Source of the DNA: Folioceros fuciformis
Lineage: Eukaryota; Anthocerotophyta; Anthocerotopsida; Anthocerotales
Reading direction: 5' to 3'
Length of the DNA stretch: 35,013 nt
Assembly: GCA_049999805.1 (NCBI GenBank)
Contig: JBNGIO010006342.1
Coordinates: 427,436 to 462,448, forward strand
Shown: positions 1 through 8,319 of the stretch, piece by piece
Position numbering within the stretch: position 1 is the stretch's first letter
How the letters are laid out: each line of letters begins with the position of its first letter
Notes under the pieces: model-generated
What the model saw: only the letters and a program-made list of their open reading frames with translations
The model's database searches: none
Told to the model about the DNA's origin: nothing
Program-made: the position numbers and the translations under genes

Positions 1-1124
1 ATTTGAATGCGCCAAGCGGGGCTCGGCGTGCCCCCGAGCCTACTCGCCTCGTTGACCTCATCCCCAGACCTAAACCTTCGCCCCGTCGGTCTACATGCAC
101 GGCTTTCCTAACCTCTGCCCGAGCTGAGGTACCCGAGCCTCAGGCTCGGTTCTTGGCGGGAACATGACACGTGCGGAGGACCCTAACGGCTAGTTACGCT
201 TCTCTTCCTGTTTCCGACATTCGGCAAGTGATGACAAATCACCCATCCCTTAGTTGCTGGTAAGTTCCGGCAACCAACGTTAGAATTCAGGCGTTTAGGG
301 GGGATTTCTCATTTTTCTTTGGCTTGCACAGGTTGTTCCTTAGGGTTTAGGGTTATCTTTGGAGTAGGTGGAATTTTTTATTTTTTCTTCAATAATAAAA
401 AATATCCATTAAATCACTACCCTAACACTATCCATACTACATAGGGGACTCATAGGAGGAAAAATCCACCAAGACTACAATAAATCAGGTAATAATAGAT
501 TAGTGTCTACAAAGATAGCTCCTCTCGTATTTTTTGTTTCATGAATTAATACTATATGGATTGGAATACTATAAATATAAAATAATAATAATAATATTGT
601 TTATAATATTAAGTTATTTTTATATCTATAAATAAAAACTACTCGTCTATATATGTGTCTGGAAGTGAACTTTAGTACCGAAATAGTTTGGAAGTAGTAT
701 GGAAACTTTATGAGATCTACGAGAATTGGGAGAGTGAAACATCTATATAAAGGGTTCCGTGACTCCAGTGGTATCCGAAAGCTCGGGCGAAATAGAAATT
801 GCGCTACGTGGTTGGTGAGGGCTGTGTTTGTAGGTCCGAACATTTCACCGACAGTTCCCCTGTGACGGGTGGCGGCCGCGATCGTGGAGAGCTCTCCCCG
901 GCCACCTAGATGGCTCTGTATGTTTGAGCTGCGAAATTGATTTCAGAAGGCGAAATTTTTCTCGGGCCATTGAAGTTTAGGTTTGATCGCCGAGGCTGTA
1001 CAGCAAGATTTGGATCAACGATTGTTGGAATTTGTCAGCCTTGGTGCTGCGGCGTGCACCTAGGGCGGGAGCACGCGAATTTGTGGAGTTCAGCAGCGAC
1101 CTGCGGAGGAAAAGTGTGGATACA
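1..1124. other. Upstream region of RTF2, no gene supported
   Basis: No convincing protein gene is seen. The first 180 bases are GC-rich and contain a perfect odd palindrome at 133-149 (CCGAGCCT-C-AGGCTCGG). From about 360 to 700 the DNA is strongly AT-rich. Two overlapping plant telomere-type repeats (TAGGGTTTAGGGTTA) lie at 341-355; such telo-boxes are common in promoters of growth and replication genes. A five-codon frame at 910-927 (ATG to TGA) could be a small upstream ORF if the RTF2 transcript begins before it. No clear TATA box was found close to the RTF2 start. Confidence 0.5.
341..355 (+). promoter_or_regulatory. Telo-box (two overlapping TTTAGGG-type units)
   Basis: The stretch TAGGGTTTAGGGTTA matches the plant telomere repeat phase. 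It lies about 770 bases before the RTF2 ATG. Short interstitial copies of this motif act as promoter elements (telo-boxes) in plants. A further copy lies just after RTF2 at 2359-2367 and one near the EXO5 promoter at 22611-22619. Whether it regulates RTF2 is inference. Confidence 0.4.
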
Positions 1125-2189
1125 ATGTGGATTTTTCTGCAAAGATTGGATGGTTCAACGGTTGCCGTGGAAGTGCGTGCAGGGGCATCCGTAGATTGGC
1201 TGATCCAACAAGCTTTGCCTCAAGGAGTTGATGCTGAGGGTGTTTATGTGAAGCACGGTGGTAGGCTGCTACGAAGGTCGTCGGTTCTCGGCGATGGTGG
1301 TGTGCATGAGCACAGCACCCTGCAATTAGGGTTAAGGCTGCGAGGAGGGGGTGGAGATGGTGGGGCCACTGGTGCGGAGTCAAGGGATTGTTATCTTAAG
1401 ATGTATGCGGACAAGAAGCCGGATAAAGTCGATCCTTATGAGCAGAAGCTTGCGAAGTGGACTCGATGCGGATTGTGTTCGGAGGTTTTGAAGCCCCCTT
1501 GTGTGATGGATATGTTAGGGAACCTCTACAACAAGGAGGAGATTGTGCAAGCTCTGCTTGCTAGAACAATGCCGAAGAGGTTATCTCATATTAAGGGGTT
1601 GAAGGATGTGGTGGACTTGGTCCTGACCTCCCTTCCTGGTGTTTCTTCGGATGACGATATTTCAGGTGCCAAATTCCAATGTCCAGTTACAGGACAGGAG
1701 ATGAATGGGAAGTTCAAGTTTTTTGCCTTAAGGAGCTGCGGCCATGTGCTTAGTGCACGGGCTTTTAAGGAGCTCGGTGCAGCGGCATGTGCTGTTTGTC
1801 TCAGCCCGTTTACCGATGATGAGAAGGTTGTTATCAATGGGTCAGAGGAAGAGGTGCTGGTCCTGAGGCAGAGGGTGGAAACTGAGAGGGCTGGGAAGGT
1901 GAGAATCCGAGGTGAGAAGAAGCAGGGAAAGCCATCTGTAGACAATATTAGGCGAGCTGAGCTTGTGGATATCAAGCGGAAGTCCTCTCCGAATGGTCTG
2001 GTGGAGGTTGTGCCTGTGGTGAGGCCGAAGGGGTCTGACCTTGTGCACGTTGCGAAGAAGTTGAAGGCAGAGGACCACATGCCTGTTAACGCTACCAAGG
2101 AGGTATACGCATCTATTTTTACGTCGTCAAGCAAAGGAGACTTCAAGGAAACTTACTCGTGCAGGTCACTTCCGATTGGAAGAAATTGA
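1125..2189 (+). CDS. RTF2: RTF2-family protein with N-terminal ubiquitin-like domain
   Basis: A 354-residue protein in one exon. Residues 1-75 form a ubiquitin-like domain ending in LRLRGG (70-75), identical to the last six residues of mature ubiquitin, followed by GGDGG. The rest is the Rtf2 core: DCYLKMYADKKPDKVDP near 90, a first degenerate RING-like half (RCGLC, then LYNKEEIVQALL), and a second C2HC2-type half with FQCPVTGQEMNG, RSCGHV and CAVC. A lysine/arginine-rich tail ends with ATKEVYASIFTSS, typical of plant members. Rtf2 proteins act at replication forks; the Arabidopsis homologue is reported to be essential and needed for pre-mRNA splicing, so a nuclear role is expected. The start is the first ATG in frame; the frame is open further upstream but lacks an ATG. 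No intron is needed, unlike most genes further right. Confidence 0.93.
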   Translation: MWIFLQRLDGSTVAVEVRAGASVDWLIQQALPQGVDAEGVYVKHGGRLLRRSSVLGDGGVHEHSTLQLGLRLRGGGGDGGATGAESRDCYLKMYADKKPDKVDPYEQKLAKWTRCGLCSEVLKPPCVMDMLGNLYNKEEIVQALLARTMPKRLSHIKGLKDVVDLVLTSLPGVSSDDDISGAKFQCPVTGQEMNGKFKFFALRSCGHVLSARAFKELGAAACAVCLSPFTDDEKVVINGSEEEVLVLRQRVETERAGKVRIRGEKKQGKPSVDNIRRAELVDIKRKSSPNGLVEVVPVVRPKGSDLVHVAKKLKAEDHMPVNATKEVYASIFTSSSKGDFKETYSCRSLPIGRN

Positions 2190-2595
2190 GTCAAGGGTTT
2201 TGGCACTCGATCTCGGCTCGTCTCCACAGCTGTGGATTCTTGTCAGAGAAAGTTGTGTCCGATTGCTGAGGTATGGAAATAACTCACCATGTTTGGCAAA
2301 CCGCTGCACAAGTGTCATGACAGGTTCATGACTTGGAGACATGAAGTTTTGTAAACATTAGGGTTTAGTAAAACCTTCTGTTTACTAAAAGTTATTGTCT
2401 AGAAAAAAGCGAACTTTTTGTAAAGAGGAACAGATCTAATCGTAGAAGAGAAGAGGGATAAAACCATATAATCTTTTATTCTAATCGTCTACATCAAATC
2501 GAATAGGTAACCAGAGATAATAAAAGAGGATCTTTACAAGTAATCTTTTAGGAGATTGTGTAGTAATAACTATGAGCTTGTCGGCGACTTTATTT
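2190..2595. other. RTF2 3' flank, no gene seen
   Basis: About 400 bases of increasingly AT-rich DNA follow the RTF2 stop codon. It includes a telo-box like TAGGGTTTA at 2359-2367. No protein similarity is seen. It probably holds the RTF2 3' UTR, but I could not fix a polyadenylation signal. Confidence 0.4.
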
Positions 2596-2610
2596 CTAGA
2601 TTTTAATGCT

Positions 2611-3125
2611 TATCCTTTGCTTTGGACCTATGAGAAGGAGCCTAATATAACCTAGTCTTGTGACTTTAATGCTGATTCTGACTTTAATGCTGATTCTTTG
2701 TTTTGAACCTATGAGAAGGAGCCTAATATAACCTAGTCTTCTGGCTAAGGGAGAGGTGGCGGGAACTATAGATCGGGTTTGAATAATAGAATGGTCCTTC
2801 AAGTGGCTGCTGATAGAATTGCTTTGTATGTCTTCGTGCCCAAGGGAGAGGTGATGAGAATTATAGATTGGATTTGAATAATGGAACAGTCCTCCAAGTG
2901 GTTGCTGTTCAAGTTGCTTTTTACGTTTTGTGCCTAAGGTAGAGGCGGTGGGAACTAGTTCAAGTTGCTTTGTATGTTTTGTGCATAAGGTCTCTAGGCA
3001 GTGGGAACTATAGATCAGGTTTGAATAATAAAACTGCCCTCCAAGTTGTTGCCGTGTGAGTTGGTTTGAGTTGCTTTGTGTAGTTACCTCCAAGTTGCCG
3101 CTATTTTGAGTTGCTTTACGTTGTT
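2611..3125. repeat. Degenerate tandem repeats (81-bp and about 94-bp units)
   Basis: Two repeat families adjoin. A segment reading ACCTATGAGAAGGAGCC, then TAATATAACCTAGTCTT, occurs at about 2626 and again at about 2707, a spacing of 81, with an internal 18-bp direct repeat (GACTTTAATGCTGATTCT) at 2662 and 2680. From about 2747 a unit with GGGAACTATAGAT, TTTGAATAATAGAA and CCTCCAAGTGG is repeated at about 2842, then in shortened form at about 2936 and 2987. The copies are imperfect, so this is an old minisatellite. The minus strand stays open for 165 codons across it, but the product is repetitive and unlike any known protein, so I do not call a gene. Confidence 0.75.
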
Positions 3126-3295
3126 ACTACCACCAATCTATCTTCTTCATTGTTGCCTATGGAACATAAGAAAGTCAAACATATGGAGAAACTAGCCCTT
3201 GCACAAGCTACACACACTCTAGTCTTATCAATTGTGACAAATTGAACACAAGTTAATGCAATGGCCTTGGTAGATACTTATGTTGATAAAGTACG

Positions 3296-3480
3296 CCATG
3301 CTAAACTAAGGAAGCTTGAAGTTGGAAGCTTAAGCTTCCTTAGTTCCACTTAGATTAAGACGCTAAACTAAGGAAGCTTGATGCTGGAAGCTTAAGCTTC
3401 CTTAGTTCCACTTAGATTAAGACAACTCGAAGCTTGATGCTGGAAGCCTAAGCTTCCTTAGTTCCACTTAGATTAAGACA
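3296..3480. repeat. Three tandem copies of a hairpin-forming unit of about 60 bp
   Basis: The unit contains AAGGAAGCTTGA, a short spacer, then AAGCTTAAGCTTCCTTAG, so each full copy is an inverted repeat (AAGGAAGCTT against AAGCTTCCTT) that can fold back. It is followed by TTCCACTTAGATTAAGAC. The first and second copies are nearly identical. The third has lost the start of the left arm and carries a C in AAGCCTAAGCTT. The block ends about 300 bases before the first RING gene. It could be a local satellite or remains of a fold-back mobile element. Confidence 0.85.
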
Positions 3481-3675
3481 ACTCGACAAGTTATTGTTCT
3501 TAGAACTTAGAGCTTTACTTTATATCTGAAATAGGATGACGGTACATATGTAGAACGAAGCGCTTGACAAATGAGCAAAAACATGTGGACTGACTCAAGC
3601 GTTTTTTTAAGTTAGTACTTGTTTCCTTTGCAGGGCGCAGTGGCTCCGAACTGCCGTTGTGGAGGGCCATTGACG

Positions 3676-3777
3676 CCTTTTGAAAGGCCCTTGACGCTTT
3701 TGAGCTGAGTTTGGTAGTGCGAACTTTTCGATCCCACGAGACATATCTCACACACTGACCGGGCGGCTCGGCCCACG
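3676..3777 (+). promoter_or_regulatory. Conserved leader of RING gene A
   Basis: The 100 bases before the start codon match the corresponding stretches of the other two copies. The best kept part is TCCCACGAGA, then TCTCACACACTGAC, then CTCGGCCCACG directly before ATG. Relative to copies B and C this one is one base shorter between GAGA and TCAC. That shifts the upstream frame and argues that the leader is not translated. It is probably 5' UTR and core promoter. Confidence 0.5.
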
Positions 3778-4815
3778 ATGCTCAGGTACGATGAGATGAT
3801 GCGGTGGGCTCACGAGCAGCAGCAATACTACGACATGGAGCAGGCGGGGCGGGGTCTTGGCTACAGGGGGTTGTTCACGCCGTCTGTCGATGGCAGCCGC
3901 CATCTCGAAAACGACTACTGGCGGCGTTTCCTTCCGGAGGAGCCCGTGCGCCAGGTGCGGGGTATCAGGCCGTTGCAGGAAGGAGCAGCGCAGGGACCGG
4001 AGGTAGAAGGACTCCCGCAATTGCCGAAGAGGCCACGGCTGGAGCTCAACGTCCGGCAGCACACTGCGGTTGCTTTGCCGGCGCCTGCCCAGGGTGGGAG
4101 GAGGCCGGAGGCTGCTGATGGAAGGGGTGAAGGTGCAGGGGTTGGCGGCTTCCTCGAGGAGGAGGTCCCTGCCCAGGAGCACGGCCAAGCGGCGGCGCAG
4201 CAGGAGGTTGCGGATCGAGGTGCGCCTCCTTTGGAGGCCACGCCTGGCGTTGAGGCTCCTACCGAGCGGGAGGTGGTGGAGTTTGACAGAAGTTGGCAGT
4301 ATCTCTCTCTGGCGATGCAGCGGGGAGCGAATCATGTGTTGAGGGAGACCGGCTCGCAGGAGCTGTCGGCGCTGCAGGATTGTGCGCGGCATATCGAGGA
4401 TCTTGTGGGCCGCGCCAAGGAGGCAGCGGTGGAGCGGGAGGTAAGATTTGCAGCATTGGAGAAGGCGGAGGCGCAGCGGTTGATGAAGGTAGCCCGGGAG
4501 CAGACGGCTGCGACGCAGTCTGAGTTGGAGAAGGTGAAACGGGATCACGAAGACCAGATCCGTGCTCTCAAGGAAGCACAGGAAGCTGCATTGGCGCAGC
4601 AGAAGGGAGAGCACGAGGCTCTGATCGCCGAGGAGCAGCACAAGAGCGTTTGTAAGATCTGTCTTCACAGCCTCAGGGATTCCGTGCTGCTGCCTTGTAT
4701 GCATTTCGACTACTGCCTGCAGTGCTTGACGACACACAGATTGCAGCAGAATACGTGCCCGACTTGCAGAGACCCCATTCACGGCATGTTGAAGTGCAAC
4801 CTTGGCATCTCTTAA
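3778..4815 (+). CDS. Coiled-coil RING-finger protein, copy A (putative E3 ubiquitin ligase)
   Basis: A 345-residue intronless gene. Seen: a divergent N-terminus (1-75); a basic motif KRPR at 84-87 running into LELNV (88-92), which looks like a nuclear localisation signal joined to an EAR-like LxLxV motif; a Gly/Ala/Glu-rich linker (100-165); a strongly conserved block around SWQYLSLAMQRGANHVLRE (172-190); a long charged coiled coil (about 211-290); and a C-terminal C3HC4 RING from C292 (CKIC, LPCMHFDYC, CPTC) ending in HGMLKCNLGIS. All eight zinc ligands are present. RINGs of this compact type occur at the C-terminus of plant KIN-7D/MKRP kinesins and in IAP-like ligases, so E3 activity with coiled-coil dimerisation is likely. 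The start is the ATG conserved in position among the three copies. I recognise no named orthologue; partner and substrate are unknown. Confidence 0.88.
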   Translation: MLRYDEMMRWAHEQQQYYDMEQAGRGLGYRGLFTPSVDGSRHLENDYWRRFLPEEPVRQVRGIRPLQEGAAQGPEVEGLPQLPKRPRLELNVRQHTAVALPAPAQGGRRPEAADGRGEGAGVGGFLEEEVPAQEHGQAAAQQEVADRGAPPLEATPGVEAPTEREVVEFDRSWQYLSLAMQRGANHVLRETGSQELSALQDCARHIEDLVGRAKEAAVEREVRFAALEKAEAQRLMKVAREQTAATQSELEKVKRDHEDQIRALKEAQEAALAQQKGEHEALIAEEQHKSVCKICLHSLRDSVLLPCMHFDYCLQCLTTHRLQQNTCPTCRDPIHGMLKCNLGIS

Positions 4816-5372
4816 TTTTGGAAGTCATGAATCGTCTAGGATACGGTTTTTTGTCTGCACGGCAGGGTATGGTTGCAGCTTTTCTCTATTTTGTAGTTGG
4901 GACAACTAACTGGGGACAGTTCTGGGAAGAGCTCCCTACTTTGTTCCTTCGTAGTTGGGATATGTAACAGGCGGTGTAGCTCTGGTAAGGGTTAGCTACA
5001 TGTCTGCTATAGCTGTGGCGACTAGCAGGGGTACGTAGAAGAAGAAGGGTTCTATTAGCGACCATTAAGGACGGGTTATAGCTATCGTCAGGCAAGAATT
5101 CTAGCAAAGACCACTAGGGACGGAGTATACCTGTCAGAAGGGCTCCCTTCCGTTGCTAGCCAAGCCCTTGCAGTGCGTTCGGCTGGCAGAAAGCCTTCGA
5201 GACCTGTGAGACGTCTCAACAGTTCTGCTATTCTGGAGGTGTGCATTATATTATAGGTCATCTACAGCACGATCCGAGAAGCTCTTACCCTACAGCTAAG
5301 CCCAATTCGAGTAACATACTCCAACGTACCCGTGCAGCCGGAGGCGTGTATTGCGTCAACCGGCCTTGGAAG

Positions 5373-5513
5373 TCTCACGCGTTCCTTCATCTCAACCTGC
5401 TTGTACGTCACCTGCCTTGCACGTCTCACGCGTTCCTTCATCTCAACCTGCTTGTACGTCACCTGCCTTGCCCGTCTCACGCGTTCCTTCATCTCAACCT
5501 GCTTGTACGAAAC
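5373..5513. repeat. 51-bp minisatellite, about 2.8 copies
   Basis: The unit starts TCTCACGCGTTCCTTCATCT and continues with CAACCTGCTTGTACGTCACC and TGCCTTGCACG. Copies start at 5373, 5424 and 5475 and differ by only one or two bases, apart from the truncated end of the last. Near-identity means it is young or homogenised. The period is a multiple of three, so several frames stay open across it on both strands; I see no other sign of coding. Units B and C lack the array at the matching place, so it arose after the triplication. Confidence 0.92.
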
Positions 5514-5991
5514 CCACGGGAGATCTCAGCACGTATTGTCCCGACTATCGACGTCATGATATCCCGACTTGCATAGTTCTGCGGTAGAGCCGGGTAGTCG
5601 AGAATCTAGGAAGCTTTCCCTTCTTCTCAAGAGCAGGTATGGACTCGTCGAAAAAGAAACCTTGATCCTAACACCTTGCTTTACTTTTATGGTTCACTAA
5701 ACAAAGACCCTGATGATCATATGGTGGTTGTTTGGAGGAAAAGTCTTACAGAGATGCTTATGGGGACAGAAAAGAAGTACTCCAAGTACTGTCCTACTTC
5801 CTTCCAAGCAGAGGAGGCTTGGAGAGGATGCCTCTCCTTGGAGGGAAGTAGGAAATTACTAAGACAGGGCTTACTACATCGAACTTCAGCTCAAGGCTAA
5901 GTCCCACCACTACTCAAGCTCAGTGAGACTACCTTCCATTCCAGTGCGGGACAAAAGATTTCTTTTCACGGACGTTTTCCTGCCCTTGTGG

Positions 5992-6111
5992 TCTTTGAAA
6001 AGGTCCTTAACGCTAATGAGCTTGCCCTAGAGGGCTTGTTTGAGCTATAATGTGAGCTTTTCGCTTCCACGAGACGTTTTCTCACACACTGGCTGGACGC
6101 CTCGGCCCACG
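5992..6111 (+). promoter_or_regulatory. Conserved leader of RING gene B
   Basis: The stretch matches the leaders of copies A and C: TTTGAAAAGGTCCTTAACGC, GAGGGCTTGTTTGAGCT, TCCACGAGAC, TTCTCACACACTGGC, then CTCGGCCCACG before the ATG. The frame is open upstream of the start but has no in-frame ATG, so translation should begin at 6112. Probably 5' UTR and core promoter. Confidence 0.5.
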
Positions 6112-7116
6112 ATGCCTTCCACAATGTCTATACTCGACAATTTGATGCACTCGGAGGATGTGGGGCCTGTCTTTGACTACAGGGGATTTCTGCGCATGGG
6201 TCCTGATCTCGAGCGCCCGCCCGACAGCAAGGACTCGATGCCGCCTTTTCCGGTGAAGCGGCGTGTGATGTCCTTGGAGGAAGGAGCGGCGCAGGGATCG
6301 AAGTCAGAACGAATCCAGCAGGTGCCGAAGAGGCCGCGGCTGGAGCTCAATGTTCGGCAGCACACTGCTGTGGCTTGGCAGGCGCCTGCCCATGGCGGGA
6401 GGAGGCCGGAGGCTGCTGATGGAAGAGGTGAGGGTATAGGACTAGCCCACTTTCTGGGGCTGAAGGCCCCTGCTCAGGAGCGCGGCCAACCCGCAGTCCA
6501 GCATGAGGTTGCGGATCGAGGTGCGCTTCCTTTTGAGGACGCGGATGGCGTTGAGGCTCCTTCCGAGGTGGAGGTGGCGGAGTTTGAAAGAAGTTGGGAG
6601 TACCTTTCTCTGGCGATGCAGCGGGGTGCGAATCATGTGTTGAGGGAGACCGGCTGGCAGGAGCTGTCCGCGCTGCAGGATTGTGCACGGCATATCGAGG
6701 ACCTCGTAAGCCGCGCTAAGGAGGCAGCGGTGGAACGGGAGATAAGATTCGCAGAACTGGAGAAGGCGGAGGCCGAGCGGGTGACGAAGATAGCCAGGGA
6801 GCGGACGGCTGCGACGCAGGCTGAGTTGGAGAAGGCGAAGCGGGATTACGAAGACCAGATCCGTGCTCTCAGGGAAGCACAGGAATCCGCTTTGGCGCAG
6901 CATGCGGGAGAGCACGAGACTCTTATCGCCGAGGAGCAGCAAAAGAGTGTTTGTAAAATCTGTCTTCACAGGCCCAGGGATTCCGTGCTGCTGCCTTGCA
7001 TGCATTTCGACTACTGCCAACAGTGCTTGACGGCACACAGAGCGCGGAACAGTGCATGCCCGACTTGCAGAGACCCCATTCACGGCATGCTGAAGTGCAA
7101 GCTCGGCGTCTCATGA
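6112..7116 (+). CDS. Coiled-coil RING-finger protein, copy B (putative E3 ubiquitin ligase)
   Basis: A 334-residue intronless paralogue of the flanking copies. The first 60 residues are the most divergent of the three; the YYxMEQAGRGLGYR stretch shared by A and C is largely replaced, leaving only DYRGF. The basic KRPR motif (73-76) with LELNV is kept, as are the block around SWEYLSLAMQRGANHVLRE, the coiled coil and the C-terminal RING from C281 (CKIC, LPCMHFDYCQQC, CPTC). The RING tail differs from copy A at 11 of 57 positions by eye, more than A differs from C (6 of 57), but all zinc ligands remain. The start is the conserved ATG; a second ATG four codons on (MSIL) resembles the MSVL start of copy C and is an alternative. 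Likely a functional E3 ligase; target unknown. Confidence 0.86.
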   Translation: MPSTMSILDNLMHSEDVGPVFDYRGFLRMGPDLERPPDSKDSMPPFPVKRRVMSLEEGAAQGSKSERIQQVPKRPRLELNVRQHTAVAWQAPAHGGRRPEAADGRGEGIGLAHFLGLKAPAQERGQPAVQHEVADRGALPFEDADGVEAPSEVEVAEFERSWEYLSLAMQRGANHVLRETGWQELSALQDCARHIEDLVSRAKEAAVEREIRFAELEKAEAERVTKIARERTAATQAELEKAKRDYEDQIRALREAQESALAQHAGEHETLIAEEQQKSVCKICLHRPRDSVLLPCMHFDYCQQCLTAHRARNSACPTCRDPIHGMLKCKLGVS

Positions 7117-7720
7117 TTTTGGAAGTCATGGATTGGGTAGAATATGATTTTTGTCTGCACAGTAGGGTATGGTTCCAGCTTTCACACGTTTTGTCGTTGG
7201 GACAATGAACAGGGAACAATTCCGATCAGAGCTCCCTACTTTGCTCCATCGGCGTTGAGATATCTAATAGTGGGCGTAGCTCTGGTAAGCCTCACCTTCT
7301 AGCAGGATACAGAGCCGTCGTAAGGGCTCCAATTCGGTGTCGGCAATGCCCCTGGCAGTACGTGCGGTTGCCAGAAAAGCCTTCGAGGCCTTTGCGACAT
7401 CTCCACCTTCGCGGTCCGCTGGAGGCGTGTCGTAGAGGTCATACAAACCGAAGATACTCGAAGCTCTTACCTTACCGTGACAGAACACCGCAAAGTGCCC
7501 GTGAAGCCGCAGGCGTGAATTGCATCGCAACCTGCCTTGGAACCTGGTTGTAGGGACGGACATCCCCACCTCTGAAGCAAGCTCCAGCAGCGTACCTAGG
7601 AAGCCTTCCTTGTCATGAGCCAACTGTGGACGCCGGCAACTAAACACGTGGAGAGCTCTACGAGTTTGAAAGTACAGTAATGAGAACATATGCAGTTATG
7701 AGCTTCTTATAAAGCTAGAG

Positions 7721-7914
7721 CTTAGTTCTCTCCAATTGAAGGGACCTAGTTCTCTCTCCAATTGAAGGGACCTAGTTCTCTCTCCAGTTGAAGGGACCTA
7801 GTTCTCTCTCCACTTGAAGGGACCTAGTTCTCTCTCCGCTTAAGGGAACTTAGTTCTCTCTCCACTTGCAGGAGCTTAATTCTCTCTCCGCTTGAGGTTT
7901 AATTCTCTCCACTT
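7721..7914. repeat. 26-bp CT-rich minisatellite (7-8 copies)
   Basis: The unit is CCTAGTTCTCTCTCC followed by AATTGAAGGGA, 26 bases. Early copies are almost identical; later ones (from about 7830) drift to CGCTTAAGGGAACTT and CACTTGCAGGAGCTT and shorten at the end. On the minus strand each unit gives GGAGAGAGAAC, a GAGA-type motif of the kind bound by plant BBR/BPC factors. The array ends about 400 bases before the ATG of RING gene C and has no counterpart before A or B, so it may give that copy its own regulation. Confidence 0.9.
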
Positions 7915-8202
7915 GGCATCCTTCGCAACAGTTCTCTCAAAGCACACAGTGTAGGTGCCCAGAGTCTAAGCTCTATCAGCAGTGATTGCTCTCAAAAGTC
8001 TCAAAGCATGAGGGAAGGTCCTTAGTCCTAGTCCAAATGCTGCACCCCCGTAACTATGTACCTTAAGCTCGAAGCTAAGTCGTACTTACTACTGGTTCCA
8101 GTGCTGGACACAAGCTTGCTTCTTCTCACGGAAGCGTGTTCCAGCGCTGGACACAAGCTTCCCTCTGCTTCCGCCAGTGTTGTTACTCTTCGACGTCTTG
8201 CA

Positions 8203-8319
8203 AAGGCCCTTGCCCTTGACGCTCTTGAGCTTGCAGTGAAGGGCTTGTTTGAGCTGATTGTGAGCTTTTGGATCCCACGAGATATCTTCTCACACACTGA
8301 CGGGACGTCTCGGCCGACG
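8203..8319 (+). promoter_or_regulatory. Conserved leader of RING gene C
   Basis: It aligns with the leaders of A and B: GCAAAGGCCCTTGCCCTTGA, GGGCTTGTTTGAGCTGAT, GGATCCCACGAGATATC, TTCTCACACACTGACGGG, then CTCGGCCGACG before ATG. Here the frame is open for 88 codons upstream and contains an ATG at 8056, so a longer protein is possible in this copy only. Confidence 0.5.

Larger units (their letters stand above)
3640..5640 (+). repeat. Tandem unit A of a segmental triplication
   Basis: This copy carries the first RING gene. Recognisable homology with units B and C starts in the leader (TTGAAAGGCCCTTGACGC, near 3677) and continues far past the stop codon. Shared 3' blocks include TTTTGTCTGCAC-GCAGGGTATGG, GTAGTTGGGACAA, GAGCTCCCTACTTTG, CCCTTGCAGTGCGTTCGG and TCTAGGAAGCTTTCCC. 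Homology this far outside the coding region shows duplication of a genomic segment, not separate retrocopies. Boundaries were judged by eye and may be off by 50 bases or more. Confidence 0.8.
4816..6111. other. Spacer between RING genes A and B
   Basis: No gene is supported. The first 800 bases are the 3' flank of unit A. A 51-bp minisatellite lies at 5373-5513. From about 5890 the sequence matches the leader region of copy C (TTCCAGTGCGGGACAAAAG near 5938, against TTCCAGTGCTGGACACAAG near 8096), so unit B starts there. Several short open frames cross the minisatellite only because 51 is a multiple of three. Confidence 0.6.
5890..7690 (+). repeat. Tandem unit B of a segmental triplication
   Basis: This copy carries the second RING gene. 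It shares the leader and the 3' blocks with units A and C, for example CCCCTGGCAGTACGTGCGG and TTGCCAGAAAAGCCTTCGAG (7349-7390), and GAGCCAACTGTGGACGCC near 7617. In these 3' blocks it looks closer to unit C than to unit A. Boundaries are approximate. Confidence 0.8.
7117..8319. other. Spacer between RING genes B and C
   Basis: No gene is supported. The first 570 bases are the 3' flank of unit B. A CT-rich minisatellite occupies about 7721-7914. The leader region of copy C follows, with a 22-bp near-duplicate (TTCCAGTGCTGGACACAAGC and its copy with CGCTGG) at 8096-8117 and 8139-8160. The 141-codon minus-strand frame at 7264-7689 lies in the 3' flank of unit B and has no matching frame in A or C. 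Confidence 0.6.

Noticed and set aside
2596-3093. A 165-codon minus-strand frame across the repeats
   Set aside because: Its product repeats the minisatellite unit and has no protein-like conservation; the frame follows repeat periodicity.
3748-4782. A 344-codon minus-strand frame opposite RING gene A, with similar shorter frames opposite B and C
   Set aside because: It mirrors the plus-strand gene. The plus strand has a complete RING finger conserved in three copies; the minus frames are not conserved in length.
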